Notes under the pieces: generated by a model | What the model was told of the DNA's origin: nothing | Database searches by the model: none | Seen by the model: only the letters and a program-made list of their open reading frames with translations | In this document: piece after piece, positions 25,188 to 33,194 of the stretch | Layout: each line of letters opens with the position of its first letter | Numbering within the stretch: the stretch's first letter is position 1 | Translations under genes and position numbers: made by a program | Assembly: GCF_040790665.1 (NCBI RefSeq) | Contig: NZ_CP160849.1 | Location: forward strand, 930,001-994,000 | DNA length: 64,000 nt | DNA from: Sulfitobacter pontiacus | Lineage (GTDB): Bacteria > Pseudomonadota > Alphaproteobacteria > Rhodobacterales > Rhodobacteraceae | Direction: 5' to 3'

Positions 25188-25897
25188 CCCCCCTGCTGCC
25201 CGCCCATATGCGCGACGTCAGCGTTACCCGCCGCGGCAAGCGATTGCTGGGCCCCGTGGACCTGACCCTTGGCAAAACCGGCTTCACGATCCTGCTGGGG
25301 CCCAATGGTGCGGGCAAGACGACATTCCTCAAGGCGCTGCACGGGCTTGAACGGCTGTCCACAGGCGCGGTCACATGGGCCGTTCCGGATGGCCTTGCGC
25401 GGATGCGGCAGGCCTATGTTTTCCAAAGCCCCGTGATGCTGCGCCGGTCGGTGCGCGCCAATCTGGGCTATCCGCTGGCGATACTAGGCCAGCCCAAGGC
25501 GCAGGTGAACAAAGCGGTAGAGGCATGGGCGGCTCGTATCGGCCTGACGCCCGCGCTGGATCGCCCCGCGACGGGGTTGTCCGGTGGCGAGAAACAAAAG
25601 CTCGCCCTCGCCCGCGCCTTGATCCGCACCCCCGAGATGCTGCTGCTGGATGAGCCCTGCGCCAATCTGGATGGCCGCTCCGTCAAGGATATAGAGGCGC
25701 TGCTGCAATCTGCCCATCACTCAGGGACGCGCATCGTGATGGCGACGCATGATCTGGGTCAGGCGCGGCGCCTTGCAACTGAAATATTGTTTCTGTTTAA
25801 AGGTCGCATTCACGAGGCTGGCCCGGCGCCCGATGCGTTTGACGCCCCGCAGACCCCGGAATTCAAATCGTTCCTGAATGGAGATATTTTGATATGA
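25181..25897 (+). CDS. tupC: tungstate ABC transporter ATP-binding protein
   Basis: 238 residues. Walker A GPNGAGKTT is at about 46-54, signature LSGGEKQKLALARAL near 133-147, Walker B LLLDEPCANLD near 155-165, and the switch histidine is in MATHDLGQ. It overlaps the tupB stop by 7 bp and the tupA start by 4 bp. Energises tungstate import. The assignment to tungstate rather than molybdate rests on the adjacent TupA and TupB. Confidence 0.92.
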   Translation: MVTPLLPAHMRDVSVTRRGKRLLGPVDLTLGKTGFTILLGPNGAGKTTFLKALHGLERLSTGAVTWAVPDGLARMRQAYVFQSPVMLRRSVRANLGYPLAILGQPKAQVNKAVEAWAARIGLTPALDRPATGLSGGEKQKLALARALIRTPEMLLLDEPCANLDGRSVKDIEALLQSAHHSGTRIVMATHDLGQARRLATEILFLFKGRIHEAGPAPDAFDAPQTPEFKSFLNGDILI

Positions 25898-26694
25898 AAT
25901 CCTTGATTCCCGCTCTTGTTCTAGCACTTGGCACCACGGCTGCGCAGGCGGACACCATGAAAATGGCTGTCACCACGTCCTTCAACAACTCTGGTCTGTC
26001 CGACGTTCTGCTGCCCGCCATCAAAGAAGATCTGGACCTTGACGTGCAACTGCTGATCGTCGGCACCGGTCAAGCCTTGCGCTTGGGCGAAGCGGGCGAC
26101 GTCGATGCCATTCTGGTGCACTCCAAGAAAGCCGAAGAGGCCTTTGTCGCCGACGGCTATGGCACCCACCGCCGCGAGATCATGTATAATGATTTCGTCC
26201 TGATCGGCCCAAATGACGACCCCGCCGCGATCAAAGACGCAGAGGCTGCGAAGGACGCGCTGGTCAAGATCGAAGCGGCCGAGACCCCTTTCGTGAGCCG
26301 TGGCGACGACAGCGGCACCCACAAGAAAGAACTCTCGCTTTGGGCCGGTGCTGATCTGGACCCCGCGACATTCGGTGAATGGTACAAAGCTGTTGGCGCG
26401 GGCATGGGCGCGAGCCTCAACACCGCTGCAGGGATGGGGGCCTATATCATGTCCGACCGTGCAAGCTGGCTGAACTTTGACAACAAGGCCGATCTGGCAA
26501 TTCTCTTTGCGGGCGATCCGGTGCTGTTCAACCAATATGCCTATATTCCGGTGAACCCCGAGAAACACGCGCATGTGAACAAAGACGCCGCGGCCCAGTT
26601 GGAAGACTGGCTGGTCGGCGACCGCGCCAAAGACCTGATCGACAGCTATACGATCAACGGCGAAAAGCTGTTCACCTTTAACGCCGAGCAGTGA
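25894..26694 (+). CDS. tupA: tungstate ABC transporter substrate-binding protein
   Basis: 266 residues with a signal peptide (1-19, AAQA-D). The oxyanion pocket start MAVTTSFNNSGL, the block HSKKAEEAFVADGYGTHRR and the block SRGDDSGTHKKELSLW are characteristic of TupA rather than ModA or WtpA. There is no lipobox, so it is a soluble periplasmic binding protein. The start overlaps tupC as ATGA and GGAG lies upstream. It binds tungstate with high selectivity in studied members. It ends the fdh-tup gene series. Confidence 0.93.
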   Translation: MKSLIPALVLALGTTAAQADTMKMAVTTSFNNSGLSDVLLPAIKEDLDLDVQLLIVGTGQALRLGEAGDVDAILVHSKKAEEAFVADGYGTHRREIMYNDFVLIGPNDDPAAIKDAEAAKDALVKIEAAETPFVSRGDDSGTHKKELSLWAGADLDPATFGEWYKAVGAGMGASLNTAAGMGAYIMSDRASWLNFDNKADLAILFAGDPVLFNQYAYIPVNPEKHAHVNKDAAAQLEDWLVGDRAKDLIDSYTINGEKLFTFNAEQ

Positions 26695-26737
26695 TTTAAA
26701 CGGTTTGAGAACCTCGCCATGCGCGGTATCAAGCCGC

Positions 26738-27454
26738 ATGAAATCATTGATCATCCATATGTCCACCAGCACCGCGCGGCACGCCAATGTCGCGCGGTTG
26801 CTGCAGGATCTGCCCGATGCGCAGGTCGTCGAAGCGGTGAATGGCCGCGACCCTACGCAGGTCGCAGATGTGCGCACCCACTCTGGCAACCTGCACAGCC
26901 CGTCCTATCCCTTCGCCCTGACACCGGCCGAGATCGGCGTCTTTCAAAGCCATCGCAAATGCTGGCAGATGATCGTCGATCAGGGCTGGGATTACGCGAT
27001 GATTGTCGAGGATGACCTCGCCGTGTCGCGGCCAGAGCTGGACCGCGCGTTGCAGCTTATCCACCAGAATATGACGCCCGATATGTACCTGCGCCTGCCG
27101 CCCAAGATGCGAGAGCTGCCCGCAGATGTCGTGGCGCGTGACGGCGATATGGCGTTGATCCTGCCCAAGCGGATCGGCTTGCAGTGTTGCTGTCAGGTGG
27201 TGGGGCGCGACGCCGCGCAGCGCTTGCTTGACGGATCGACCCAGATTGACCGCCCTGTCGATACATGGCTGCAGATGCATTGGGTGACGGGGCAAAAGCT
27301 CCACGCCCTGCTTCCTAACGGGCTAAGCGAAATCGCCAATCAGATCGGCGGGTCAACCATCCAGCAAAAAACCCGCACCAGCGGCAAGCTGATGCGGGAA
27401 TTAAAGCGGGCGTGGTATCGCACGCAGGTTAAGTTGCGACCTCAGAAAGCCTGA
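26738..27454 (+). CDS. glycosyltransferase family 25 protein
   Basis: 238 residues from ATG at 26738 (MKSLIIHMSTSTARHANV). An in-frame TTG at 26705 has no support. GT25 features are the N-terminal region with LTPAEIGVFQSHRKCWQMI, the acidic donor motif MIVEDDLAVS and a C-terminal DTWLQMHW segment. Members add sugars to lipopolysaccharide or act on capsule. No Shine-Dalgarno is evident. It has no operon partner apart from tupA 43 bp upstream and is convergent with the peroxiredoxin gene. Confidence 0.82.
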   Translation: MKSLIIHMSTSTARHANVARLLQDLPDAQVVEAVNGRDPTQVADVRTHSGNLHSPSYPFALTPAEIGVFQSHRKCWQMIVDQGWDYAMIVEDDLAVSRPELDRALQLIHQNMTPDMYLRLPPKMRELPADVVARDGDMALILPKRIGLQCCCQVVGRDAAQRLLDGSTQIDRPVDTWLQMHWVTGQKLHALLPNGLSEIANQIGGSTIQQKTRTSGKLMRELKRAWYRTQVKLRPQKA

Positions 27455-27464
27455 GATCCCGCGC

Positions 27465-28118
27465 TTAGCTGGGCGCTTTGGTGGTGCGCAGGTAGGGCAG
27501 GATCTTGTTGAAGTCGCCGAACTTCGCCTTGGCGTCATCGTCCGACAGGGTCGCGGGGATGATCACGTCGTCGCCCACATTCCAGTTCGCCGGTGTCGCC
27601 ACGCCCTTTCCGGTCGAGGTTTGCAAGCCGTCCAGCGCGCGCAGAACCTCGGCAAAGTTGCGGCCCACGGTCATCGGGTAGGTCATCGACAGCTTCAGCT
27701 GCTTGTCCGGCCCAATGATGAACACCGCGCGGACTGTGGCGCTGTCGTTGGGGGTGCGGCCATCGGGCAGATAAGCGTCGGCGGGCAGCATGTCGAAGGC
27801 TTTGGCAACGGTCAGGTCGTTATCCGCGATGATCGGAAAGCCCGCTTTGGCACCGGCGAAGGTCTCGATATCGCCTTTCCATTTCTTGTGCTCTTCAACA
27901 CCGTCCACGGAAATACCCATCACCTTGGTGCCGCGCTTTTCCCATTCGTCGGCAAGCTGTGCGACTGCCCCGAATTCGGTGGTGCAGACCGGCGTGAAAT
28001 CCTTTGGGTGCGAAAAAAGGATCGCCCAGCTGTCGCCCACCCAATCGTGCAGGCTGATCGTGCCCTGATCGGTTTCGACAGTCAGATCGGGGATGGTATC
28101 GTTGATGCGCAAGGACAT
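27465..28118 (-). CDS. 1-Cys peroxiredoxin (Prx6 family)
   Basis: 217 residues from ATG at 28118, with CGGAGA upstream; an earlier in-frame ATG adds only six residues. The peroxidatic Cys sits in DFTPVCTTEFG near residue 46, with conserved HPKDFTP before it and the long Prx6 C-terminal arm (GVATPANWNVGDDVIIP). It reduces H2O2, organic peroxides or peroxynitrite in the cytoplasm. No resolving Cys is present, as expected for this subfamily. It is convergent with the GT25 gene and divergent from the aldehyde dehydrogenase. Confidence 0.93.
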   Translation of the reverse strand: MSLRINDTIPDLTVETDQGTISLHDWVGDSWAILFSHPKDFTPVCTTEFGAVAQLADEWEKRGTKVMGISVDGVEEHKKWKGDIETFAGAKAGFPIIADNDLTVAKAFDMLPADAYLPDGRTPNDSATVRAVFIIGPDKQLKLSMTYPMTVGRNFAEVLRALDGLQTSTGKGVATPANWNVGDDVIIPATLSDDDAKAKFGDFNKILPYLRTTKAPS

Positions 28119-28283
28119 AATATTCTCCGGCTTCATGGTTTCGGTTTGTCGTTCTCCACTTATGTAAGACGTTGCGCTGCCGGTTTCACCCCCTCACTTG
28201 CGGGTCCCCAGATGTGGTGACATGGTACGCGCAACAGGCTGGGGGAAACGTCCCCGGCACCGCATGACAAAAGGAGTTTTCCC

Positions 28284-29723
28284 ATGCTGGAGAAGCGCGA
28301 GTTTTACATCAACGGTGAATGGGTATCCCCCGCCAAGCCGAATGACTATCACGTGATCGACCCCACCACAGAGGAGCCCTGCGCGGTCATCTCGCTTGGG
28401 GATCAGGCGGATACCGATGCCGCGGTTGCCGCTGCCAAGGCCGCCCTGCCCGGCTGGATGGCGACGCCTCCGGCGGAACGCATCGCCTTGCTGGAAAAGC
28501 TGCTAGAGGTTTATCAGGCCCGCGCCGAGGATCTGGCCAAAGCGATGAGCACGGCCATGGGTGCGCCGATGGATCTGGCCCGCACATCGCAGGTTGGTGC
28601 CGGTTCTTATCACCTGAGCAACTTCATCAAGGCCGCGAAAGAGTTCAAATTCGAACAGCCGCTTGGCGATCACGCCCCGAATGACCGGATCATCCGCGAA
28701 GCCGTGGGCGTTGCCGGTCTGATCACGCCGTGGAACTGGCCGATGAACCAGATCACGCTCAAGGTCGGCGCGGCGATTGTATCGGGCTGCACGATGGTGC
28801 TGAAACCGTCCGAGGAAAGCCCGCTGGACGCGATGATCTTTGCAGAGTTGATCGACGAGGCAGGCTTCCCCAAAGGGGTATTCAACCTTGTGAACGGCGA
28901 TGGCGTCGGTGTCGGCAGCCAGATGTCGTCGCATAAAGACATCGACATGATCAGCTTCACCGGATCGACCCGCGCGGGCACGCTGATCTCGAAAGCGGCG
29001 GCGGATACGCTGAAAAAGGTCCACCTTGAACTGGGCGGCAAAGGCGCGAACATCATTTTCAACGATGCCGATGACAAGGCTGTCAAACGCGGCGTGCTGC
29101 ACATGATGAACAACACCGGTCAGTCGTGTAACGCCCCCAGCCGTATGCTGGTGCAGTCGGATGTCTATGACAAAGCCGTTGAAGAAGCAGGCGCTGTGGC
29201 GTCGCAGGTTACCGTTGGTCCTGCCTCCGAAGATGGGCGTCACATTGGCCCCGTGGTCAATGAATCGCAGTTCAACAAGATTCAGGACCTGATCCAGAAG
29301 GGCATCGACGAAGGCGCGCGTTTGGTTGCGGGCGGCACCGGACGTCCCGACGGGTTGAACCGCGGGTTCTTTGTCAAACCCACTGTCTTTGCAGACGTGA
29401 CCCCCGACATGACCATCGCGCGCGAGGAAATCTTTGGGCCGGTTCTGTCGATCATGAAGTTCGACAGCGAAGAGCAAGCGGTCCAGATCGCCAATGACAC
29501 GGTTTACGGCCTGACCAACTATGTCCAGTCGCAAGATGGCGAGCGTCGCAACCGTCTGGCGCGTCAGCTGCGGTCGGGCATGGTCGAGATGAACGGCCAA
29601 AGCCGCGCCGCAGGGTCGCCCTTTGGCGGCATGAAGCAGTCGGGCAACGGGCGCGAAGGCGGCATGTACGGGATCGAGGACTTTACCGAGATCAAGGCCG
29701 TCTCGGGTTGGGCCGCTGAATAA
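28284..29723 (+). CDS. aldehyde dehydrogenase family protein
   Basis: 479 residues, full family length. NAD(P)-binding FTGSTRAG is near 227-234, the general base Glu in ELGGKGANI near 250, the catalytic Cys in NNTGQSCNAPSRM near 283, and EEIFGPVLSIMKF near 380. It oxidises an aldehyde to its acid; the substrate is not evident. AAGGAG precedes the start and a terminator follows directly, so it is a single-gene transcript. Confidence 0.92.
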   Translation: MLEKREFYINGEWVSPAKPNDYHVIDPTTEEPCAVISLGDQADTDAAVAAAKAALPGWMATPPAERIALLEKLLEVYQARAEDLAKAMSTAMGAPMDLARTSQVGAGSYHLSNFIKAAKEFKFEQPLGDHAPNDRIIREAVGVAGLITPWNWPMNQITLKVGAAIVSGCTMVLKPSEESPLDAMIFAELIDEAGFPKGVFNLVNGDGVGVGSQMSSHKDIDMISFTGSTRAGTLISKAAADTLKKVHLELGGKGANIIFNDADDKAVKRGVLHMMNNTGQSCNAPSRMLVQSDVYDKAVEEAGAVASQVTVGPASEDGRHIGPVVNESQFNKIQDLIQKGIDEGARLVAGGTGRPDGLNRGFFVKPTVFADVTPDMTIAREEIFGPVLSIMKFDSEEQAVQIANDTVYGLTNYVQSQDGERRNRLARQLRSGMVEMNGQSRAAGSPFGGMKQSGNGREGGMYGIEDFTEIKAVSGWAAE

Positions 29724-29749
29724 GCTGTCCTTCGGACACGCTGTAAAAA

Positions 29750-29779
29750 CCAAGGCCACCCTGCGGGGTGGCCTTTTTC
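29750..29779 (+). terminator. terminator after the aldehyde dehydrogenase gene
   Basis: AAGGCCACC pairs with GGTGGCCTT around CTGCGG, followed by a T-tract. It lies about 28 bp after the stop codon. The A-rich 5' side could also serve the convergent pseudouridine synthase gene ending at 29798. Confidence 0.88.
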
Positions 29780-29797
29780 GTCTGCGCCCTATGGCCT

Positions 29798-30445
29798 TTA
29801 GAACGGTGCCTTGGCGCGGATCTTGGTCGAATGTCCGCCCTGAGGATGGTTGAACCGCAGCTCCTCTGAATGGAGCATCAGGCGCGGATACGCCAACGCG
29901 GGCCCCGTGGCGTAAAACGGATCGCCCAGAATCGGATGGCCGAGGCTCAGCATATGCACCCGCAGCTGATGGCTGCGCCCTGTCTTGGGGCTAAGGCGCA
30001 CCCGCGCGGTGTCGCCTTCGTCTTTCAGCACACGCCAGTCGGTTTGTGCGGGTTTACCCGTTTCATGGCAGACCATCTGGCGCGGGCGGTTCGGCCAATC
30101 CACGATCAGCGGCAGATCGATGGTGCCGGTCTTTTCCTGCGGTACCCCCCAGACCCGCGCGACATAGGTCTTGCGCGTCATCCGCTTTTCAAACTGCAAT
30201 CCCAGATGGCGCTGCGCATGAGGCGTCAGCGCAAAGATCATCACGCCCGAGGTGTCCCGATCCAGACGATGCACCAGCAGCGCGTCCGGAAATGCATCCT
30301 GCACCCGCGCGATGAGACAATCGGCCAGATGCGGCCCCTTGCCCGGCACCGACAGCAAGCCCGCGGGCTTGTCGACAAGCAGCACTTCGGCGTCTTCATG
30401 CAGGACAACCAGCGGATCTTGGGGCGGATTATATTCTGTTTCCAT
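29798..30445 (-). CDS. RluA-family RNA pseudouridine synthase
   Basis: 215 residues. The catalytic Asp lies in VHRLDRDTSGVMIF near residue 60, with conserved SKxY-like MTRKTYVA and the C-terminal GRSHQLRVHMLSLGHPILGDPFY block. There is no S4 domain, so it resembles RluA itself, which modifies 23S rRNA position 746 and some tRNAs at position 32. The exact target is not provable from sequence. Divergent from the NTF2-like gene. Confidence 0.9.
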   Translation of the reverse strand: METEYNPPQDPLVVLHEDAEVLLVDKPAGLLSVPGKGPHLADCLIARVQDAFPDALLVHRLDRDTSGVMIFALTPHAQRHLGLQFEKRMTRKTYVARVWGVPQEKTGTIDLPLIVDWPNRPRQMVCHETGKPAQTDWRVLKDEGDTARVRLSPKTGRSHQLRVHMLSLGHPILGDPFYATGPALAYPRLMLHSEELRFNHPQGGHSTKIRAKAPF

Positions 30446-30504
30446 AAGTGTCCGTCTCAGAGTTAGGGTAGGTTTTCAACCCAATCTGTACCAAAGGACC
30501 CGGA

Positions 30505-30915
30505 ATGCATCCTACTATTACCAAGATGATTGATGTTGTCGCCAAGGGGGATTCGGAAAAGATCGCCCCGCTGCTGGCGGAAGACGTCACCTTCATGCCG
30601 CCGACATATTACAAGACCTGGACCGGCCGCGCGCCTGTGGCAGCGGTCCTGGGACACGTCGGCAATGTCTTTAGCGATTTCAAATACCGCCGGATCATGG
30701 GGGAAGGGACAGATTGGGCGCTGGAGTTCCAGTGCAAGATCGGGGATCTGGATGCCGTTGGCGTCGATCTGATCACCTTGGGTGACGACGGTCTGATCGC
30801 CAAATTCGAGGTGGTGATGCGCCCCTATAAATCCATCGGTGCCCTCCGCGAGGCGATGAACGCACGGGTGATGAAAGACCCCAGCTTCCTCGCCTTCAAG
30901 GACGCGCTGTCCTGA
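30505..30915 (+). CDS. NTF2/SnoaL-like fold protein
   Basis: 136 residues with the cone-shaped NTF2-like pattern: an N-terminal helix (MIDVVAKGDSEKIAPLLAEDVTFMPP), a strand-rich core (WALEFQCKIGDLDAVGVDLITLGDDGLIAKFEVVMRPY) and a short C-terminal helix. AAGGA lies upstream. Members are small enzymes or ligand-binding proteins, and no active residues can be named here. Single gene, convergent with rarD. Confidence 0.75.
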   Translation: MHPTITKMIDVVAKGDSEKIAPLLAEDVTFMPPTYYKTWTGRAPVAAVLGHVGNVFSDFKYRRIMGEGTDWALEFQCKIGDLDAVGVDLITLGDDGLIAKFEVVMRPYKSIGALREAMNARVMKDPSFLAFKDALS

Positions 30916-30933
30916 GCTTGTGATATAGGGACC

Positions 30934-30960
30934 GAGGGGCGCGACATGTCTGCGCCCCTC
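30934..30960. other. hairpin between convergent genes
   Basis: A perfect 9-bp stem GAGGGGCGC/GCGCCCCTC around GACATGTCT, between the NTF2-like stop (30915) and the rarD stop (30972). No clear T-run on either side, so it is a possible terminator of reduced strength. Confidence 0.5.
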
Positions 30961-30971
30961 CTATCCCCTTG

Positions 30972-31898
30972 TCACGCCGGTTTGTGCCGCATCTGCCGAA
31001 ACAGCGAGATCGAATAGATCACCAGCGCCCCCCAGATCAGCGGAAAGGCAATCATGCGCGCGCGCCCAAAGGGTTCGTCAAAGACCAGCACAGCGCAAAG
31101 GAAGATCATCGTCGGCGCGATATACTGCAAGATACCGATGGTCGATAGCCGCAGCCGCTTGGCTCCGTTGGCGTAAAAGATCAACGGCACCGCCGTGACC
31201 ACGCCGCAGCCCACCAGCATCCACGTATTAAACGGCACGCCCTGACCAAAGTGGTTTTGCCCCGTCATAATCAGGTAAACCAGATAAGCCAGCGCAGGGG
31301 CGAGCAGGATCAGGACCTCAAGCAGGAAACCCTGGTTCGGCCCGATCGGCAGCCGCTTTTTCGCCAGCGCATACAGCCCGAAGGTGAATGTCAGGCTCAG
31401 TGCGACCCAAGGGAAGCGACCGGAATCGAGCGTCAGGATCGCGACGGCGACGGCTGCCAGCCCGAGTGCCGCAAGCTGAAGTCTCGACAGACGCTCCCCC
31501 AGCAGCAGCGCCCCCAGCAGAATGCTGAACAACGGGTTGATGTAATAGCCCAAGGCCGCGTCCAGCGCATGACCCGAGTTCACCGCCCAGATATAGATGC
31601 CCCAGTTGACCGAGATCAGCGTCGCCGTGACACAGCCCATTGCCAGCGTGCGCGGCGACCGGAACGCCTCGCGCAGGGTGGCGGTGCGCCCCAGAAGGAT
31701 CAGCACCAATGCGCCCACGGGCACTGACCAGATGACCCGATGCACGACAATCTCTGCCGCGGGAATATGGGCGATGGCCTTCATATACAGCGGCAGAAAC
31801 CCCCAAAGACCGTAGGCCCCGATCGCAAAGGCAAGCCCTTGGGGCGTGTCCTCGGGCGGGGCGGGCTGGGTGTTGGAAAGGGTATCTGGGTTGCGCAT
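30972..31898 (-). CDS. rarD: EamA-family transporter RarD
   Basis: 308 residues with ten predicted membrane helices in two EamA repeats. The N-terminal block GLAFAIGAYGLWGFLPLYMKAIAHIPAAEIVVHRVIWS is diagnostic of RarD within the drug/metabolite transporter superfamily. Inner-membrane exporter; substrate not established. AAGGAGA precedes the start. It is transcribed after the lysE-type gene with a 105-bp gap, so it may have its own promoter. Confidence 0.9.
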   Translation of the reverse strand: MRNPDTLSNTQPAPPEDTPQGLAFAIGAYGLWGFLPLYMKAIAHIPAAEIVVHRVIWSVPVGALVLILLGRTATLREAFRSPRTLAMGCVTATLISVNWGIYIWAVNSGHALDAALGYYINPLFSILLGALLLGERLSRLQLAALGLAAVAVAILTLDSGRFPWVALSLTFTFGLYALAKKRLPIGPNQGFLLEVLILLAPALAYLVYLIMTGQNHFGQGVPFNTWMLVGCGVVTAVPLIFYANGAKRLRLSTIGILQYIAPTMIFLCAVLVFDEPFGRARMIAFPLIWGALVIYSISLFRQMRHKPA

Positions 31899-32003
31899 AT
31901 CGTGTCTCCTTGGGGTCTGCTTACGCCCGCAGGACCGCAGGGGCCAGAGGGAAAGACTGACCCAAGGGCACTTGCCCCAGAGGTGCGCGGGATCAGCCCT
32001 TGA

Positions 32004-32627
32004 TCACCCCTTAGGCATCGGCGTATGCGCGCTGCCCAACAGCACCCCGTAGATGATAAAGCTGACCGCCATCACGCGGCGGAACCAGACGTTGAACACC
32101 GCCCCCAAGGCCGCCCGCCCCAGCCCCGCCCCAAGCGCGGTAAACCCGGTATAGCTGGCCGCGGTCAGGGTCAGCGCCGTCGGCACGATCACGATCATCT
32201 GGTCCCAGATCGGGACATCCGGCTGCACGAACTGGCTGAAGGCCGCGAGATATCCGGCGACCGATTTGGGGTTGATCGTCGCAATCGCAAAGGCACGCCA
32301 ATAGACCGACGCGGCGGGGCGATCCTCCATCACCACAGGCTTGCCCGCCATGACCAGCCCGCGCACGCCCAGATAGATCAGAAACCCTGCCCCGATCATC
32401 TTGGCCACAAAGAACCCCGTGGCCGAGGCCGTCAGCAGCGCCGTCACGCCAATCGCTGACAGCGCCAGAAACAGCGAGGCCTGCGTCAGGATCGCCAGCA
32501 CCCCGACCATCGCCCGCGCAAAGCCCAGGTTCATCCCGTTGCTGATACAGTTCACCGCGTTCGGCCCCGGCGTGGTGACAAACACCACCCAGAACAGGGC
32601 AAACACGAGCCAAGCGTCAAAGCTCAT
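32004..32627 (-). CDS. LysE/RhtB-family translocator
   Basis: 207 residues with about six membrane helices and the family N-terminus WLVFALFWVVFVTTPGPNAVNCISNGMNLG, including the TPGPN motif. These inner-membrane proteins export amino acids such as lysine, homoserine or threonine. AAAGGA precedes the start. 35 bp downstream of the GAF-type reductase in the same direction, so it may be co-transcribed with it. Confidence 0.9.
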   Translation of the reverse strand: MSFDAWLVFALFWVVFVTTPGPNAVNCISNGMNLGFARAMVGVLAILTQASLFLALSAIGVTALLTASATGFFVAKMIGAGFLIYLGVRGLVMAGKPVVMEDRPAASVYWRAFAIATINPKSVAGYLAAFSQFVQPDVPIWDQMIVIVPTALTLTAASYTGFTALGAGLGRAALGAVFNVWFRRVMAVSFIIYGVLLGSAHTPMPKG

Positions 32628-32662
32628 GACATTTCCTTTGATTGACGGGCAGGATCACCGGC

Positions 32663-33118
32663 CTAGGCGTTTGCGAAAACAGATTTCAGAATCGCGGCGA
32701 GTTCATCGGCGTCGGTCTGGTCAAACGCGGCGGGCTGGTTGCTGTCGATATCAAAGACACCCAGCAGCTCTCCGGCGCCGTTCCAGACGGGCAGGACCAG
32801 TTCAGACCGCGTGGAGGACGCGCAGGCGATGTGGCCCGGAAAGGCATCCACATCCGCAACCAGCTGCGTTTCGCCCGTGCGCGCGGCAGCACCGCAAACG
32901 CCACGCGCGAAGGGGATCACCAGACAGCCATGCCCGCCCTGATAGGGCCCGATCTTAAGCAGCTCTGGCGCGGTCACACGGTAGAACCCCGTCCAGTCAA
33001 AGCGGTCGTCGGCGTGGTGCACCTCGCAAGTGACGGTGGCCATCAGCGCCACGCTGTCGGTTTCGCCGTCGGTCAAAGCGTGGAGGGTTTTGGAGAGGGT
33101 AGGATAGTCAACGCGCAT
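32663..33118 (-). CDS. msrC: free methionine-(R)-sulfoxide reductase (GAF domain, fRMsr)
   Basis: 151 residues from ATG at 33118, with AAAAGG upstream; the longer frame to 33238 reads through an intergenic repeat. A single GAF domain with WTGFYRV, GPYQGGHGC, IPFARGVCGAAA and FPGHIACASSTRSELVLPV carries all three conserved cysteines of the fRMsr active site. It reduces free Met-R-sulfoxide in the cytoplasm. Family members are usually about 150-180 residues, so this is full length. Confidence 0.9.
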   Translation of the reverse strand: MRVDYPTLSKTLHALTDGETDSVALMATVTCEVHHADDRFDWTGFYRVTAPELLKIGPYQGGHGCLVIPFARGVCGAAARTGETQLVADVDAFPGHIACASSTRSELVLPVWNGAGELLGVFDIDSNQPAAFDQTDADELAAILKSVFANA

Positions 33119-33144
33119 AAAATTGCCTTTTGTTACTGTCGGAC

Positions 33145-33165
33145 CGGGGGGCTGTCTGCCCCCCG
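33145..33165. repeat. GC-rich palindromic intergenic element
   Basis: CGGGGGGC and GCCCCCCG form an 8-bp stem around TGTCT, followed on the plus strand by GACCCCCGAGGATTTA. From general familiarity, this resembles short GC palindromes that occur at many intergenic sites in Roseobacter-group genomes. Only one copy is seen in this window. It lies between the thiolase and fRMsr genes and may act as a terminator or mRNA end. Confidence 0.5.
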
Positions 33166-33194
33166 ACCCCCGAGGATTTAGTCCATTTGGAAAA

